A stretch of DNA of 7,602 bases from RUG13615 sp040307715 (GTDB lineage Bacteria; Bacillota; Clostridia; Peptostreptococcales; Anaerovoracaceae). This document shows, piece after piece, positions 1-6,757 of the stretch. The first letter of the stretch is position 1. Each line of letters opens with the position of its first letter. The translations under genes were made by a program, and so were the position numbers. The notes beneath the pieces were generated by a model that searched no databases, had not been told where the DNA came from, and saw only the letters and a list, made by a program, of their open reading frames with translations. The stretch is taken from positions 1 to 7,602 of the forward strand of contig JAWRJC010000067.1 of the NCBI GenBank assembly GCA_040307715.1. The letters are read 5' to 3'.

Positions 1-1586
1 TTCTGGTGCAGACCGATGCTGGGCTCATCGAGGATGTACAGCACGCCGACCAGCCCGCTGCCGATCTGGGTCGCCAGCCGGATGCGCTGCGATTCCCCGC
101 CGGACAGCGTCGCCGCCGAACGGGACAGCGTCAGGTAGTCCAGCCCGACGTCTTTCAGGAACTTCAGCCGCGCATAGGTTTCCCGGATGATCGGGCGCGC
201 GATAACCTCTTCTTTTTCGGTCAGTTCGATATGGTCCATGAAGTCGAGGGCCTCCCCGACCGCCATGTCGCAGGATTCGTTGATGTTGCGGCCGTGGACC
301 GTCACAGCGAGCACCTCCGGCTTGAGGCGCTTGCCCTGACAGGCGGGGCAGGTCTGCTCCGCCATCAGTTTGCGGTACTTGTCGCGGGCATAGTCCGACG
401 TGGTCTCCGCATACCGCCGCTCCAGCGCATTGACGACGCCTTCGAAGGGGAAGTCCATCAGGCTCGTCGTCCCGCGGTGGCGGCTGTGGTACTTGTATTT
501 CAGATGACGTTTGCCGGTCCCGAACAGCATTTCCTTCTTGAACGACTCCGGCATCTGCTCGTACGGCACAGTCAGGGATGTCTTGTGGTCGCGGGCCAGC
601 GCGTCCAGCATCTGCCGGTACCAGCCGTCGATCTTCATCACGCCGAAAGCGCTGCCGATCGCGCCGTCTTCGATGCTCTTCTTCGGATCCTGTATGATGA
701 GTTCCGGGTCGATCTTCTCGACAAATCCAAGCCCCTTGCAGGTCGGACAGGCACCGTGCGGGTTGTTGAACGAAAAGGTGCGCGGCTCCATCTCCTCGAT
801 GGAAACGCCGTGATCCGGGCAGGCGAGTTTGGTGCTGAACATCCGCTCTTCATCCCCTGCAACGACGACCACGAGCCCTTCGCCATGTTCGACCGCCAGT
901 TCACAGGCTTCGGCAAGCCGCGCCTGCGCTCCGGGACGGACGATGATGCGGTCCACCACGATCTCGATAGTATGCTTGAATGTCTTTTCGAGCGCGATCT
1001 CGTCATCCTCAAGATTCTTGATCTCTCCATCGACACGGACGCGCGCAAAACCCTCCCGGCGGATCCGGGCGAGGATCTTCTCATGCTGCCCTTTCTTGTC
1101 ACGGATGACCGGCGCCATGACCATGAGCCGGGTCCCTTCCGGATACTCCAGAATGGTCTCTACGATCTGGTCGACGGTCTGGCTGCTGATCTCTCTCCCG
1201 CAGACCGGGCAGTGCGGCACGCCGATACGCGCGTACAGCAGACGCAGATAGTCGTAGATCTCCGTGACTGTGCCCACCGTGGAACGCGGGTTCTTGCTCG
1301 TCGTCTTCTGGTCGATCGAGATCGCCGGTGAAAGGCCTTCGACAGACTCTACGTTCGGCTTGTTCATCTGCCCGAGGAACTGCCGGGCATAGGAGGACAG
1401 GCTCTCGATGTAGCGCCGCTGTCCTTCCGCGTAGATCGTATCGAACGCCAGCGACGATTTGCCGCTGCCGCTGATGCCGGTGAAGACGACCATTTTGTCC
1501 CTCGGAATGGTCACCGACAGGTTTTTCAGATTGTTTTCTTTGGCACCGCGGATCACGATGTCTTTGGTTGTCAGATGTTCGCTCAT
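1..1586 (-). CDS. uvrA: UvrA, excinuclease ABC subunit A (C-terminal part outside window)
   Basis: UvrA is the ATP-driven damage sensor of nucleotide excision repair; it loads UvrB on lesions in the cytoplasm. My translation gives 528 residues, against about 940 usual for the family, and the frame is still open at base 1. Visible elements are Walker A (GISGSGKS, residues 37-44), a Cys pair CPVC (126-129), CPDH (256-259) with CPTC (280-283) forming the insertion-domain zinc site, CPAC (413-416), the ABC signature LSGGE (494-498), and Walker B with ILDEPS (518-523). The first nucleotide-binding half is therefore complete and the second ABC half is missing. The ATG is the first possible start, because an in-frame TAA lies two codons upstream and the next Met (32) would remove the region before Walker A. 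No Shine-Dalgarno sequence is visible, so translation is probably coupled to uvrB, which ends 18 bp upstream. The zinc-site position usually held by the second Cys is His259; His can bind zinc. Identity is certain. Confidence 0.98.
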   Translation of the reverse strand, partial: MSEHLTTKDIVIRGAKENNLKNLSVTIPRDKMVVFTGISGSGKSSLAFDTIYAEGQRRYIESLSSYARQFLGQMNKPNVESVEGLSPAISIDQKTTSKNPRSTVGTVTEIYDYLRLLYARIGVPHCPVCGREISSQTVDQIVETILEYPEGTRLMVMAPVIRDKKGQHEKILARIRREGFARVRVDGEIKNLEDDEIALEKTFKHTIEIVVDRIIVRPGAQARLAEACELAVEHGEGLVVVVAGDEERMFSTKLACPDHGVSIEEMEPRTFSFNNPHGACPTCKGLGFVEKIDPELIIQDPKKSIEDGAIGSAFGVMKIDGWYRQMLDALARDHKTSLTVPYEQMPESFKKEMLFGTGKRHLKYKYHSRHRGTTSLMDFPFEGVVNALERRYAETTSDYARDKYRKLMAEQTCPACQGKRLKPEVLAVTVHGRNINESCDMAVGEALDFMDHIELTEKEEVIARPIIRETYARLKFLKDVGLDYLTLSRSAATLSGGESQRIRLATQIGSGLVGVLYILDEPSIGLHQ

Positions 1587-1604
1587 GTTCTGTTAATTTG
1601 TGTT

Positions 1605-3587
1605 CTATAAATGGGTGCGGTATTCGAAGATCCTGTCGCGGATCATCGCCGCCTTTTCGAATTCCATCTTCGCGGCTGCGTCGCGCATCTCCTTCTCGAG
1701 CGCCTGGATGTATTTGCCGAGCTCGCGCTTGGTCATCTCCAGCGGTTTCTTTCCGCCGGCTGCCTTGCCCTCCTCAGTCTCGTCCCAGGACTTCGTCGCT
1801 TCGATGACTTCGCGGACAGACTTCTCGACGGAGCGCGGTGTGATCCCGTGCGCTTCGTTGTATGCCTCCTGCACACCGCGGCGGCGTTTTGTCTCATCGA
1901 GCGCGTACCGCATCGGCGGGCTGATGGTATCCGCGTACATGATGACATGGCCGTGCACATTGCGCGCCGCGCGGCCGATCGTCTGCATCAGTGAGGTCTC
2001 CGTGCGCAGGAACCCTTCCTTGTCTGCATCGAGAATCGCCACCAGCGACACTTCCGGAATATCGAGCCCCTCGCGCAGCAGATTGATGCCGACCAGTACG
2101 TCGAACTCGCCTGTGCGCAGATCGCGGATGATCTCCATGCGCTCCAGTGTATCGATATCCGAATGCAGATACCGGACCCGGATACCAGCTTCTTTGAGGT
2201 AATCGGTCAAATCTTCCGCCATCTTCTTGGTAAGCGTCGTGACCAGCACGCGCTCTCCCTGTGCGACTGTCTTGTTGATCTCTCCGATCAGATGGTCGAT
2301 CTGCCCCTCGCTGGGTACGACGTCGATCGGCGGGTCGAGCAGACCGGTCGGCCGTATGATCTGCTCCGCATTGATCCCGCCGGAGACTTCTTTCTCATAC
2401 GCTGCCGGCGTGGCGCTGACATAGATGACCTGCTTAGCCAGTTCATTGAACTCTTCGAACCGCAGCGGCCGGTTGTCGAGCGCTGACGGCAGACGGAATC
2501 CGTAGTCCACCAGAGACTGCTTGCGCGCCCGGTCGCCGTTGTACATCGCCCGGAGCTGCGGCAGCATGGCGTGCGATTCGTCGATGATGATCAGGAAATC
2601 ATCCGGGAAGTAATCGATCAGCGTATACGGCCGTTCGCCCTCCTCCAGCCCGTTCATGTGCCGGGTATAGTTCTCGATGCCTTTGCAGCGGCCGATCTCC
2701 CGCAGCATCTCCAGATCGTAGCGGGTCCGCTGTTCGATGCGCTGCGCTTCGAGGAGCTTGCCGCGGTCCTGGAACCACCGGATGCGTTCCTCCAGTTCCT
2801 GTCCGATCGACTCGATGGCTTTTTCCATCTTCTCGTCGCTTGTGACATAATGAGAAGCGGGGAAGATCGAAACATGATCGCGCAGACCGATGATCTCCCC
2901 GGTCAGCGGATCGATCTCCTTGATCTTTTCGATCTCATCGCCGAAGAGTTCCACGCGGATGGCATGTTCTTCGCCGGCAGGATAGATATCGATGATATCC
3001 CCGCGCACACGGAAGTTCGTACGTTCAAAAGCGATATCGTTACGGTCGTAGCGGATATCGACGAGTTTGCGCAGGATCTCCATTTTGTCCTTGATCATCC
3101 CGGGCCGCAAAGACAGGACCTGGTTCTCGTAATCGACCGGAGAACCGAGCCCGTAGATGCAGGAAACGGACGCAACGATGATGACATCCCGGCGCTCCGA
3201 AAGCGCTGCCGTCGCCGAGTGACGGAGTTTGTCGATCTCATCGTTGATATCCGAGTCTTTCTCAATATATGTATCGGTCGAAGGCACGTATGCCTCCGGC
3301 TGATAGTAGTCGTAATAAGAAACAAAATACTCGACGGCGTTGTCCGGAAAGAATGCTTTGAACTCCCCGTGCAGCTGCGCCGCCAGTGTCTTGTTGTGCG
3401 AAATAACCAGCGTCGGCTTCTGGACCTGCTCGATGATCTTCGCCATCGTGAAGGTCTTGCCGCTGCCGGTGACGCCCATCAGCGTCTGCCGTTCTTTGCC
3501 GGCCAGAACACCTTTGCTGAGTGTTTCGACGGCGAGCGCCTGATCGCCGATGGTGTCGAAATCCGAAACAACTTTGAATTTTGGCAT
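1605..3587 (-). CDS. uvrB: UvrB, excinuclease ABC subunit B
   Basis: UvrB is the damage-verifying helicase-like subunit of nucleotide excision repair. It receives DNA from UvrA, clamps one strand and recruits UvrC. The 660 residues are full length for the family. Visible elements are the GDQ motif (14-16), Walker A GVTGSGKT (38-45), the beta-hairpin YYDYYQPEAYVP (91-102) that inserts between strands, the DESH box (336-339), SATP (391-394), helicase motif V in GINLLREGLDIPE (500-512), motif VI QTIGRAARN (535-543), and the C-terminal UVR coiled-coil motif (about 620-655) for UvrC/UvrA contact. The residue after GDQ is Ala where Pro is common. The start matches the family N-terminus, but the ribosome binding site is poor (only purine-rich AGAGAG about 13-18 bases upstream). 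It is first in a uvrB-uvrA operon with its own predicted SOS promoter. Confidence 0.98.
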   Translation of the reverse strand: MPKFKVVSDFDTIGDQALAVETLSKGVLAGKERQTLMGVTGSGKTFTMAKIIEQVQKPTLVISHNKTLAAQLHGEFKAFFPDNAVEYFVSYYDYYQPEAYVPSTDTYIEKDSDINDEIDKLRHSATAALSERRDVIIVASVSCIYGLGSPVDYENQVLSLRPGMIKDKMEILRKLVDIRYDRNDIAFERTNFRVRGDIIDIYPAGEEHAIRVELFGDEIEKIKEIDPLTGEIIGLRDHVSIFPASHYVTSDEKMEKAIESIGQELEERIRWFQDRGKLLEAQRIEQRTRYDLEMLREIGRCKGIENYTRHMNGLEEGERPYTLIDYFPDDFLIIIDESHAMLPQLRAMYNGDRARKQSLVDYGFRLPSALDNRPLRFEEFNELAKQVIYVSATPAAYEKEVSGGINAEQIIRPTGLLDPPIDVVPSEGQIDHLIGEINKTVAQGERVLVTTLTKKMAEDLTDYLKEAGIRVRYLHSDIDTLERMEIIRDLRTGEFDVLVGINLLREGLDIPEVSLVAILDADKEGFLRTETSLMQTIGRAARNVHGHVIMYADTISPPMRYALDETKRRRGVQEAYNEAHGITPRSVEKSVREVIEATKSWDETEEGKAAGGKKPLEMTKRELGKYIQALEKEMRDAAAKMEFEKAAMIRDRIFEYRTHL

Positions 3588-3606
3588 GGTCTTTGTTCTG
3601 CTCTCT

Positions 3607-3629
3607 GCCTGCCGCGTTCCCGCGGCGGC
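3607..3629 (-). promoter_or_regulatory. GC-rich hairpin in uvrB 5' leader
   Basis: On the minus strand GCCGCG and CGCGGC pair around a GGAA loop, which fits the GNRA tetraloop pattern. The stem extends by GCC/GGC past a single bulged A. It would lie in the roughly 60-base uvrB leader, ending 19 bases before the ATG. No U-tract follows, so it is not a terminator. It could affect mRNA stability or access to the weak ribosome binding site. The fold is read by eye and its role is inferred. Confidence 0.5.
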
Positions 3630-3634
3630 TTATG

Positions 3635-3674
3635 AAAGAAAAGCTTCTATGGCACATTGTACCATAGAAGCTTT
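3635..3674 (-). terminator. Rho-independent terminator of the L,D-transpeptidase gene
   Basis: A perfect 13-bp inverted repeat (AAAGCTTCTATGG at 3640-3652, its complement at 3662-3674) with a 9-base loop sits 34 bases past the transpeptidase stop codon. In minus-strand RNA the stem is followed by a U-rich run (UUUUCUUUC), as expected of an intrinsic terminator. On the plus strand no U-tract follows. The stem is AU-rich in the middle, so efficiency may be moderate. The loop contains the predicted -10 element of uvrB. Confidence 0.75.
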
Positions 3675-3684
3675 GTCGTCGCAA
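3656..3684 (-). promoter_or_regulatory. Predicted sigma-A-type promoter of uvrBA
   Basis: On the minus strand, TTGCGA (3684-3679) and TACAAT (3661-3656) are separated by exactly 17 bases. The -10 is preceded by TGG, giving an extended -10 (TGGTACAAT). Transcription would start near 3648-3650, leaving a leader of about 60 bases. The -35 overlaps the LexA-like box, the expected place for repression. Sequence reading only. Confidence 0.7.
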
Positions 3685-3695
3685 ACACGTGTTCG
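3682..3695 (-). promoter_or_regulatory. LexA-binding site (SOS box) upstream of uvrBA
   Basis: The minus-strand sequence CGAACACGTGTTTG matches the Gram-positive LexA/DinR consensus CGAACRNRYGTTYC at 13 of 14 positions, and the symmetric form CGAAC-N4-GTTCG at all but one. The core AACACGTGTT is a perfect palindrome. The box overlaps the predicted -35 of uvrBA, an operon that belongs to the LexA regulon in Bacillus subtilis. It starts 13 bases past the stop codon of the preceding gene. Binding is inferred from the motif and position. Confidence 0.8.
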
Positions 3696-3708
3696 CTTTT
3701 TCGATCCC

Positions 3709-5619
3709 TTACGGCTGGACCTTGACCATATCACCGGCACGGAGTGTACTGTATACGGTCTTGGCGGTGTTATTCGGCAGATTGACGCAGCCGTGCGAGC
3801 CGTGATACTGATAGATCTTGCCACCGAACGCCGTTCTCCACGGTGCGTCGTGCATACCGTAGCCATCACTGCGGAACGGCATCCAGTACCAGACGTGAGT
3901 CTTATACCTCGTGACACCGTCGTCTTCGAATCCTTCCAGATACCGGTCGCGCTGCTTGTACAGCAGATGATAGGTCCCTGGCGGAGTACCGTGGTACTTC
4001 TTTCCGTAGATCCTGCCTGAGACAATAGATGAGCTCAGAATGCATTTGCCGCCCTTGTAGAGATAAATCTTCTGATCGCCGATATCGATCAGCACATAAG
4101 GGCTCATGGAGATCGCCGGCGGCGCGCCGGTCATGTTGAGCTTTTTGTACTGACTGAGCGGGATCTGTCCTTCTGAATTGGGCGTCAGCACCATATTGTT
4201 AAAAGCATCTTTATAGGTGAACTTCGAAGTTTTGATCTGTGCGTTCGAGTCAGCATAATACGCACAGTCTTTTGTCACGATGAACTGGTTCCTGTACAGT
4301 GTGCCACCCGTCTTGGCAATATACAATTTGCCATTGTGATTGATCCTGCCGGGTGTCGTCTTGATAATGCCGCTGTTCGGATAGCAATAGTAGTAAACTC
4401 CGTTAAGATGGCCGACGCCGGTGATCATCTCGGCGTTATACTTCATCAGATACTTGTTGCCGCCGACGCTGATGACCTCGCAGGCTGCCAGTTTGCCGCT
4501 CGTGCTCTTCACATAGTACTTCTTGTTTTTGAAGGTGACCCATCCCGTCGTGGTCTTGATCTCCCCCTTGCTGTTCGCATAGTAGTATGCATCACCCAGC
4601 TTGAACACACCCATAATAGCCGCACCGTATTTATTGAAATAGTATTTGGTGCCGCCGACCGTCATCATCTTGCTGACCGCCAGTTCCCCGTTGGAATTAG
4701 CATAGTATGTATGTCCGCCTTCCGTGAACAGCCACTTGCGGATCACACCGCTGTTAAAAGCATAGTATCTCTTGCTCCCAACATCGAAGAACCCCGTCTT
4801 CGCTGCACCGTCCGCACCGAAATAGTACCGGGCACCGGTATTGCTCATCGTCATGAGTTTGTTGACTGCGAGTTCCCCATTGCCATTGGCGTAGTAAGTA
4901 TGTCCGTCCCAGGTGAAGAGCCATTTCTTTGCTGCGCCGTTGGGGCCAAACACATACTGTTTGCTGCCGATCGTCTTCTTTGTGTCACGGCAGATCACGC
5001 CGCCCTTCTGTACGTAATACTGATCGCCATCAACAGTGATCAGTCCCGCATCTGTGCGAACCACAGCAGCAGCATCAGCATAATAAAGCTCTCCGTTCGA
5101 AGCTTTGAACAGACCTGTCACAGCCGCGCTGTCTTCGCCAAAGTAGTAAGCCTTGCCGGTGCTGCCGATCTGTACGAAACGCGAAGTTTGAAGAACACCT
5201 TCTCCATTGGCATAGTACGTTTTATCACCGAACTGGAACAGCCAGTGCTTCACAAATCCATTATCGTCAAAGCAGTATTTTGCGCCATCGATATCCTGGA
5301 TTTCTCCCTTGTAATAACCCCCTTCTTCATAGTAGAACCGCCGGCCGCCTTCCTCGTCGACCCAGCCAGTCTGAACAGCTGGCTCTTCCGGGTCTTCTGT
5401 GACTACTGCAGCGGGCTCCTCTTCGGGTGCTGCCGGCTCTTCTGCAGGCTGAGTTTCTTCCGCTTCCTCCGCTGCCGGTTCCTCAGCAGGCACAGCAGTT
5501 TCTTCTGTGATCTGATCTGCAGGAACGGGGGCCTCTTCAGCCGCAAAGACAGGAAGCGCCTCAAAGCCGGTCACTGTAATCAACAACGCAAGTACTAATG
5601 GGAGTACTCTTTTTCGCAT
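3709..5619 (-). CDS. Secreted L,D-transpeptidase (YkuD domain) with cell-wall-binding repeats
   Basis: A predicted exported peptidoglycan cross-linking enzyme of 636 residues. Order of parts: signal peptide (1-26, basic MRKR, hydrophobic core, cleavage near VFA/AEE); acidic Pro/Ala/Glu-rich linker (27-83); Tyr/Gly-rich wall-binding repeats (about 84-470); a short junction; then an L,D-transpeptidase catalytic domain (about 506-636). The active-site signature is HGSHGCVNLP (606-615) with nucleophile Cys611; His590 in GMHDAPWR and WYWMPF (577-582) are also typical of this family. Such enzymes make 3-3 cross-links by cleaving a tetrapeptide donor and resist most penicillins; that role is family knowledge. 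The ATG at 5619 is chosen because AAGGGG lies 8 bases upstream and the signal peptide starts here; an in-frame TTG at 5643 lacks a binding site. It has its own promoter and terminator. The repeats resemble choline/wall-binding repeats, but their ligand cannot be read from sequence. Confidence 0.93.
   Translation of the reverse strand: MRKRVLPLVLALLITVTGFEALPVFAAEEAPVPADQITEETAVPAEEPAAEEAEETQPAEEPAAPEEEPAAVVTEDPEEPAVQTGWVDEEGGRRFYYEEGGYYKGEIQDIDGAKYCFDDNGFVKHWLFQFGDKTYYANGEGVLQTSRFVQIGSTGKAYYFGEDSAAVTGLFKASNGELYYADAAAVVRTDAGLITVDGDQYYVQKGGVICRDTKKTIGSKQYVFGPNGAAKKWLFTWDGHTYYANGNGELAVNKLMTMSNTGARYYFGADGAAKTGFFDVGSKRYYAFNSGVIRKWLFTEGGHTYYANSNGELAVSKMMTVGGTKYYFNKYGAAIMGVFKLGDAYYYANSKGEIKTTTGWVTFKNKKYYVKSTSGKLAACEVISVGGNKYLMKYNAEMITGVGHLNGVYYYCYPNSGIIKTTPGRINHNGKLYIAKTGGTLYRNQFIVTKDCAYYADSNAQIKTSKFTYKDAFNNMVLTPNSEGQIPLSQYKKLNMTGAPPAISMSPYVLIDIGDQKIYLYKGGKCILSSSIVSGRIYGKKYHGTPPGTYHLLYKQRDRYLEGFEDDGVTRYKTHVWYWMPFRSDGYGMHDAPWRTAFGGKIYQYHGSHGCVNLPNNTAKTVYSTLRAGDMVKVQP
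4210..5370 (-). repeat. Cell-wall-binding repeat region of the L,D-transpeptidase
   Basis: This codes for residues 84-470, a chain of degenerate units of about 20 residues with the pattern G-x-YY-x(4)-G and alternating aromatic and Gly residues. A larger unit of about 62 residues occurs three times: residues 124-187, 231-293 and 294-354 (DNA 5250-5059, 4929-4741, 4740-4558). Each opens with a WLF motif followed by TYYAN. The second and third are adjacent and closest, sharing KWLFT, GHTYYAN and NGELAV in the same order, which points to internal tandem duplication. The family binds wall polymers in other Gram-positives; the ligand here is unknown. Confidence 0.85.
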
Positions 5620-5626
5620 TTCCAAA

Positions 5627-5633
5627 TCCCCTT
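5627..5633 (-). promoter_or_regulatory. Ribosome binding site of the L,D-transpeptidase gene
   Basis: The minus-strand sequence AAGGGGA lies 7 bases before the ATG at 5619. It selects this Met over the upstream in-frame TTG at 5643, and so places the signal peptide at the N-terminus. Confidence 0.75.
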
Positions 5634-5669
5634 TTCTATACAATTAACGCCGTAAGCGCATTTAACCTC

Positions 5670-5684
5670 GTGGTATTATACCAC
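5670..5684 (-). promoter_or_regulatory. Perfect 15-bp palindrome covering the -10 element
   Basis: GTGGTAT and ATACCAC flank one central base with no mismatch. The palindrome contains the whole extended -10 (TGGTATAAT) of the L,D-transpeptidase promoter. It could be a repressor operator. It could also be symmetry arising by chance, since TATAAT is itself partly symmetric. No U-tract follows, so it is not a terminator. Confidence 0.5.
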
Positions 5685-5703
5685 TTTAGACCCGATAACA
5701 AAA
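5675..5703 (-). promoter_or_regulatory. Predicted promoter of the L,D-transpeptidase gene
   Basis: The minus strand has a perfect TATAAT (5680-5675) preceded by TGG, an extended -10. The -35 is weak: TTTTGT at 17-base spacing (5703-5698) or TTGTTA at 15-base spacing (5701-5696). Extended -10 promoters can work without a good -35. The start would be near 5668, giving a leader of about 50 bases. No terminator is seen between the preceding panE-like gene and this promoter, so read-through from panE is also possible. Confidence 0.7.
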
Positions 5704-5714
5704 GAGTAAATTCT

Positions 5715-6650
5715 TTATTCTGTCGAATACATAAAGCGGCCATCGTTTTTTTCTTCCAATGCGCAAAGCAGATGATAGATCGTTTCTGTATACGGCACAC
5801 TGATCCCATACCGCGCGGCCAGCCGGAGCAATACGCCAGCGAACATATCCGCTTCTGTCTTCCTGCCGGCACGCAGATCCTGCAGCGTCGAATAGATCGC
5901 TTCTTTCGGGAATTGCGGAGAAGTCACGTGTTTTGTTTCCGGCGGGATATCCACACCTTCCGCAGCGGCGACCATCCGCGTTTCGTTCCAAAGCGCCGTC
6001 CGGATCTTCGCAGCGTGCTCGCTGTCCTCGTAGCACCCGACACCAACGTCAAGGATCGCCTGCGGCAGATTCTCACAGATGTTGAAAGCATACTTGGACC
6101 AGATCGAGACCAGGATCTGCTCATCGCGTTCCGCTTCCAGTTCCGATGCGGCAAACAGCGTGTCCAGCGCACAGAGCGCTTCCTCTCCGGGCACGCCGTC
6201 GACAGACCCGTACCGGATGCCCATCCCCGGCTGCGTAGGCCGGATGTGGACACGATTGCCCTCCCGGTCCGCAACGAACCGGATCATAGCCGGCACGATC
6301 TGCTCTTTCGGGACAGCCTCCGAAAGGATCTCCTCGCTGTCCACACCGTTCAGCAGGCTTATCACGAGTGTGTGCGGACCTGCGATCGTACGCACGGCAG
6401 GAAGGATCTCCCTGAGCGCCGCGTATTTGACACCGACGATGATGAGATCCGCCCCTATGGCTTCTTCCGGCGTGCGCACATGCAAAGTGTAAGGAACACC
6501 ATTGATCGCGATCCCGTCCCTTTCGAGCCGTTCTCTTCGCTTCCCTTCCGCGATGACCCAAAGGTCTTCTTTCAAAAGGCTGTCCAGCCCCCGGACGACG
6601 AATGCACCGACATTGCCCGCCCCGATGACAGCAACCGTTTTGATACGCAT
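5715..6650 (-). CDS. panE: 2-dehydropantoate 2-reductase (ketopantoate reductase family)
   Basis: Ketopantoate reductase uses NADPH to reduce 2-dehydropantoate to pantoate, a step of pantothenate and coenzyme A synthesis in the cytoplasm. From the ATG at 6650 the protein has 311 residues, normal for the family. It shows an N-terminal Rossmann nucleotide-binding motif GAGNVG (10-15), Lys75 in VGVK, NGV (101-103), then the C-terminal helical domain with Lys186 and Asn190 in WSKYAFN, Asn194, and QDLRAGRKTEAD holding Glu266. The 80-residue spacing of Lys186 and Glu266 equals that of catalytic Lys176 and Glu256 in the E. coli enzyme. A GTG start at 6668 (six residues longer) also has a good binding site, so the start is uncertain. 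No pantothenate genes are adjacent, and this family includes paralogues acting on other 2-keto acids, so the substrate is less sure than the fold. Confidence 0.88.
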   Translation of the reverse strand: MRIKTVAVIGAGNVGAFVVRGLDSLLKEDLWVIAEGKRRERLERDGIAINGVPYTLHVRTPEEAIGADLIIVGVKYAALREILPAVRTIAGPHTLVISLLNGVDSEEILSEAVPKEQIVPAMIRFVADREGNRVHIRPTQPGMGIRYGSVDGVPGEEALCALDTLFAASELEAERDEQILVSIWSKYAFNICENLPQAILDVGVGCYEDSEHAAKIRTALWNETRMVAAAEGVDIPPETKHVTSPQFPKEAIYSTLQDLRAGRKTEADMFAGVLLRLAARYGISVPYTETIYHLLCALEEKNDGRFMYSTE

Positions 6651-6656
6651 AGCTGC

Positions 6657-6680
6657 TTCCTTTCTCACAATAACGCTCCT
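6657..6680 (-). promoter_or_regulatory. Two candidate ribosome binding sites for the panE-like gene
   Basis: On the minus strand AGGAG (6680-6676) lies 7 bases before an in-frame GTG at 6668, and AAAGGAA (6663-6657) lies 6 bases before the ATG at 6650. Both spacings suit initiation. The ATG is preferred because MRIKTVAVIGAG fits the short leader usual before the Rossmann strand. Confidence 0.55.
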
Positions 6681-6688
6681 ACACGCTT

Positions 6689-6699
6689 ATTTTATCATA
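6689..6699 (-). promoter_or_regulatory. Weak candidate -10 region for the panE-like gene
   Basis: The AT-rich minus-strand stretch TATGATAAAAT offers TATGAT or TAAAAT as a -10, just downstream of the terminator of the preceding gene, where a promoter would be needed. No convincing -35 is seen at 16-18 bases, so this is tentative. Confidence 0.3.
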
Positions 6700-6708
6700 A
6701 CTCCACTG

Positions 6709-6734
6709 AAAAAGAGGCGCCGGAGCGCCTCTTT
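6709..6734 (-). terminator. Rho-independent terminator of the Cna-B surface protein gene
   Basis: A perfect 10-bp stem (AAAGAGGCGC at 6711-6720, complement at 6725-6734) closes a 4-base loop. In minus-strand RNA it is followed by a run of five U. It begins 23 bases after the stop codon of the Cna-B gene. The GC-rich stem with a short loop and U-run is a textbook intrinsic terminator. Confidence 0.9.
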
Positions 6735-6757
6735 GTGTCGGTCATAGTGACTCTGTT

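Noticed and set aside
6..1331. Long plus-strand open frame of 441 codons
   Set aside because: It lies wholly antisense to uvrA, whose motifs are unmistakable. Its Arg/Asp/Leu-rich translation has no recognisable domain and is a by-product of codon bias in GC-rich DNA.
2571..3635. Plus-strand open frame of 354 codons
   Set aside because: Antisense shadow of uvrB; no domain, no ribosome binding site, low-complexity composition.
4336..5598. Plus-strand open frame of 420 codons
   Set aside because: Antisense shadow of the L,D-transpeptidase repeats; its apparent internal repetition only mirrors the wall-binding repeats.
5620..5643. Upstream TTG start for the L,D-transpeptidase (adds 8 residues)
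   Set aside because: There is no binding site before the TTG, and the AAGGGG site itself lies within this stretch, correctly spaced for the ATG at 5619.
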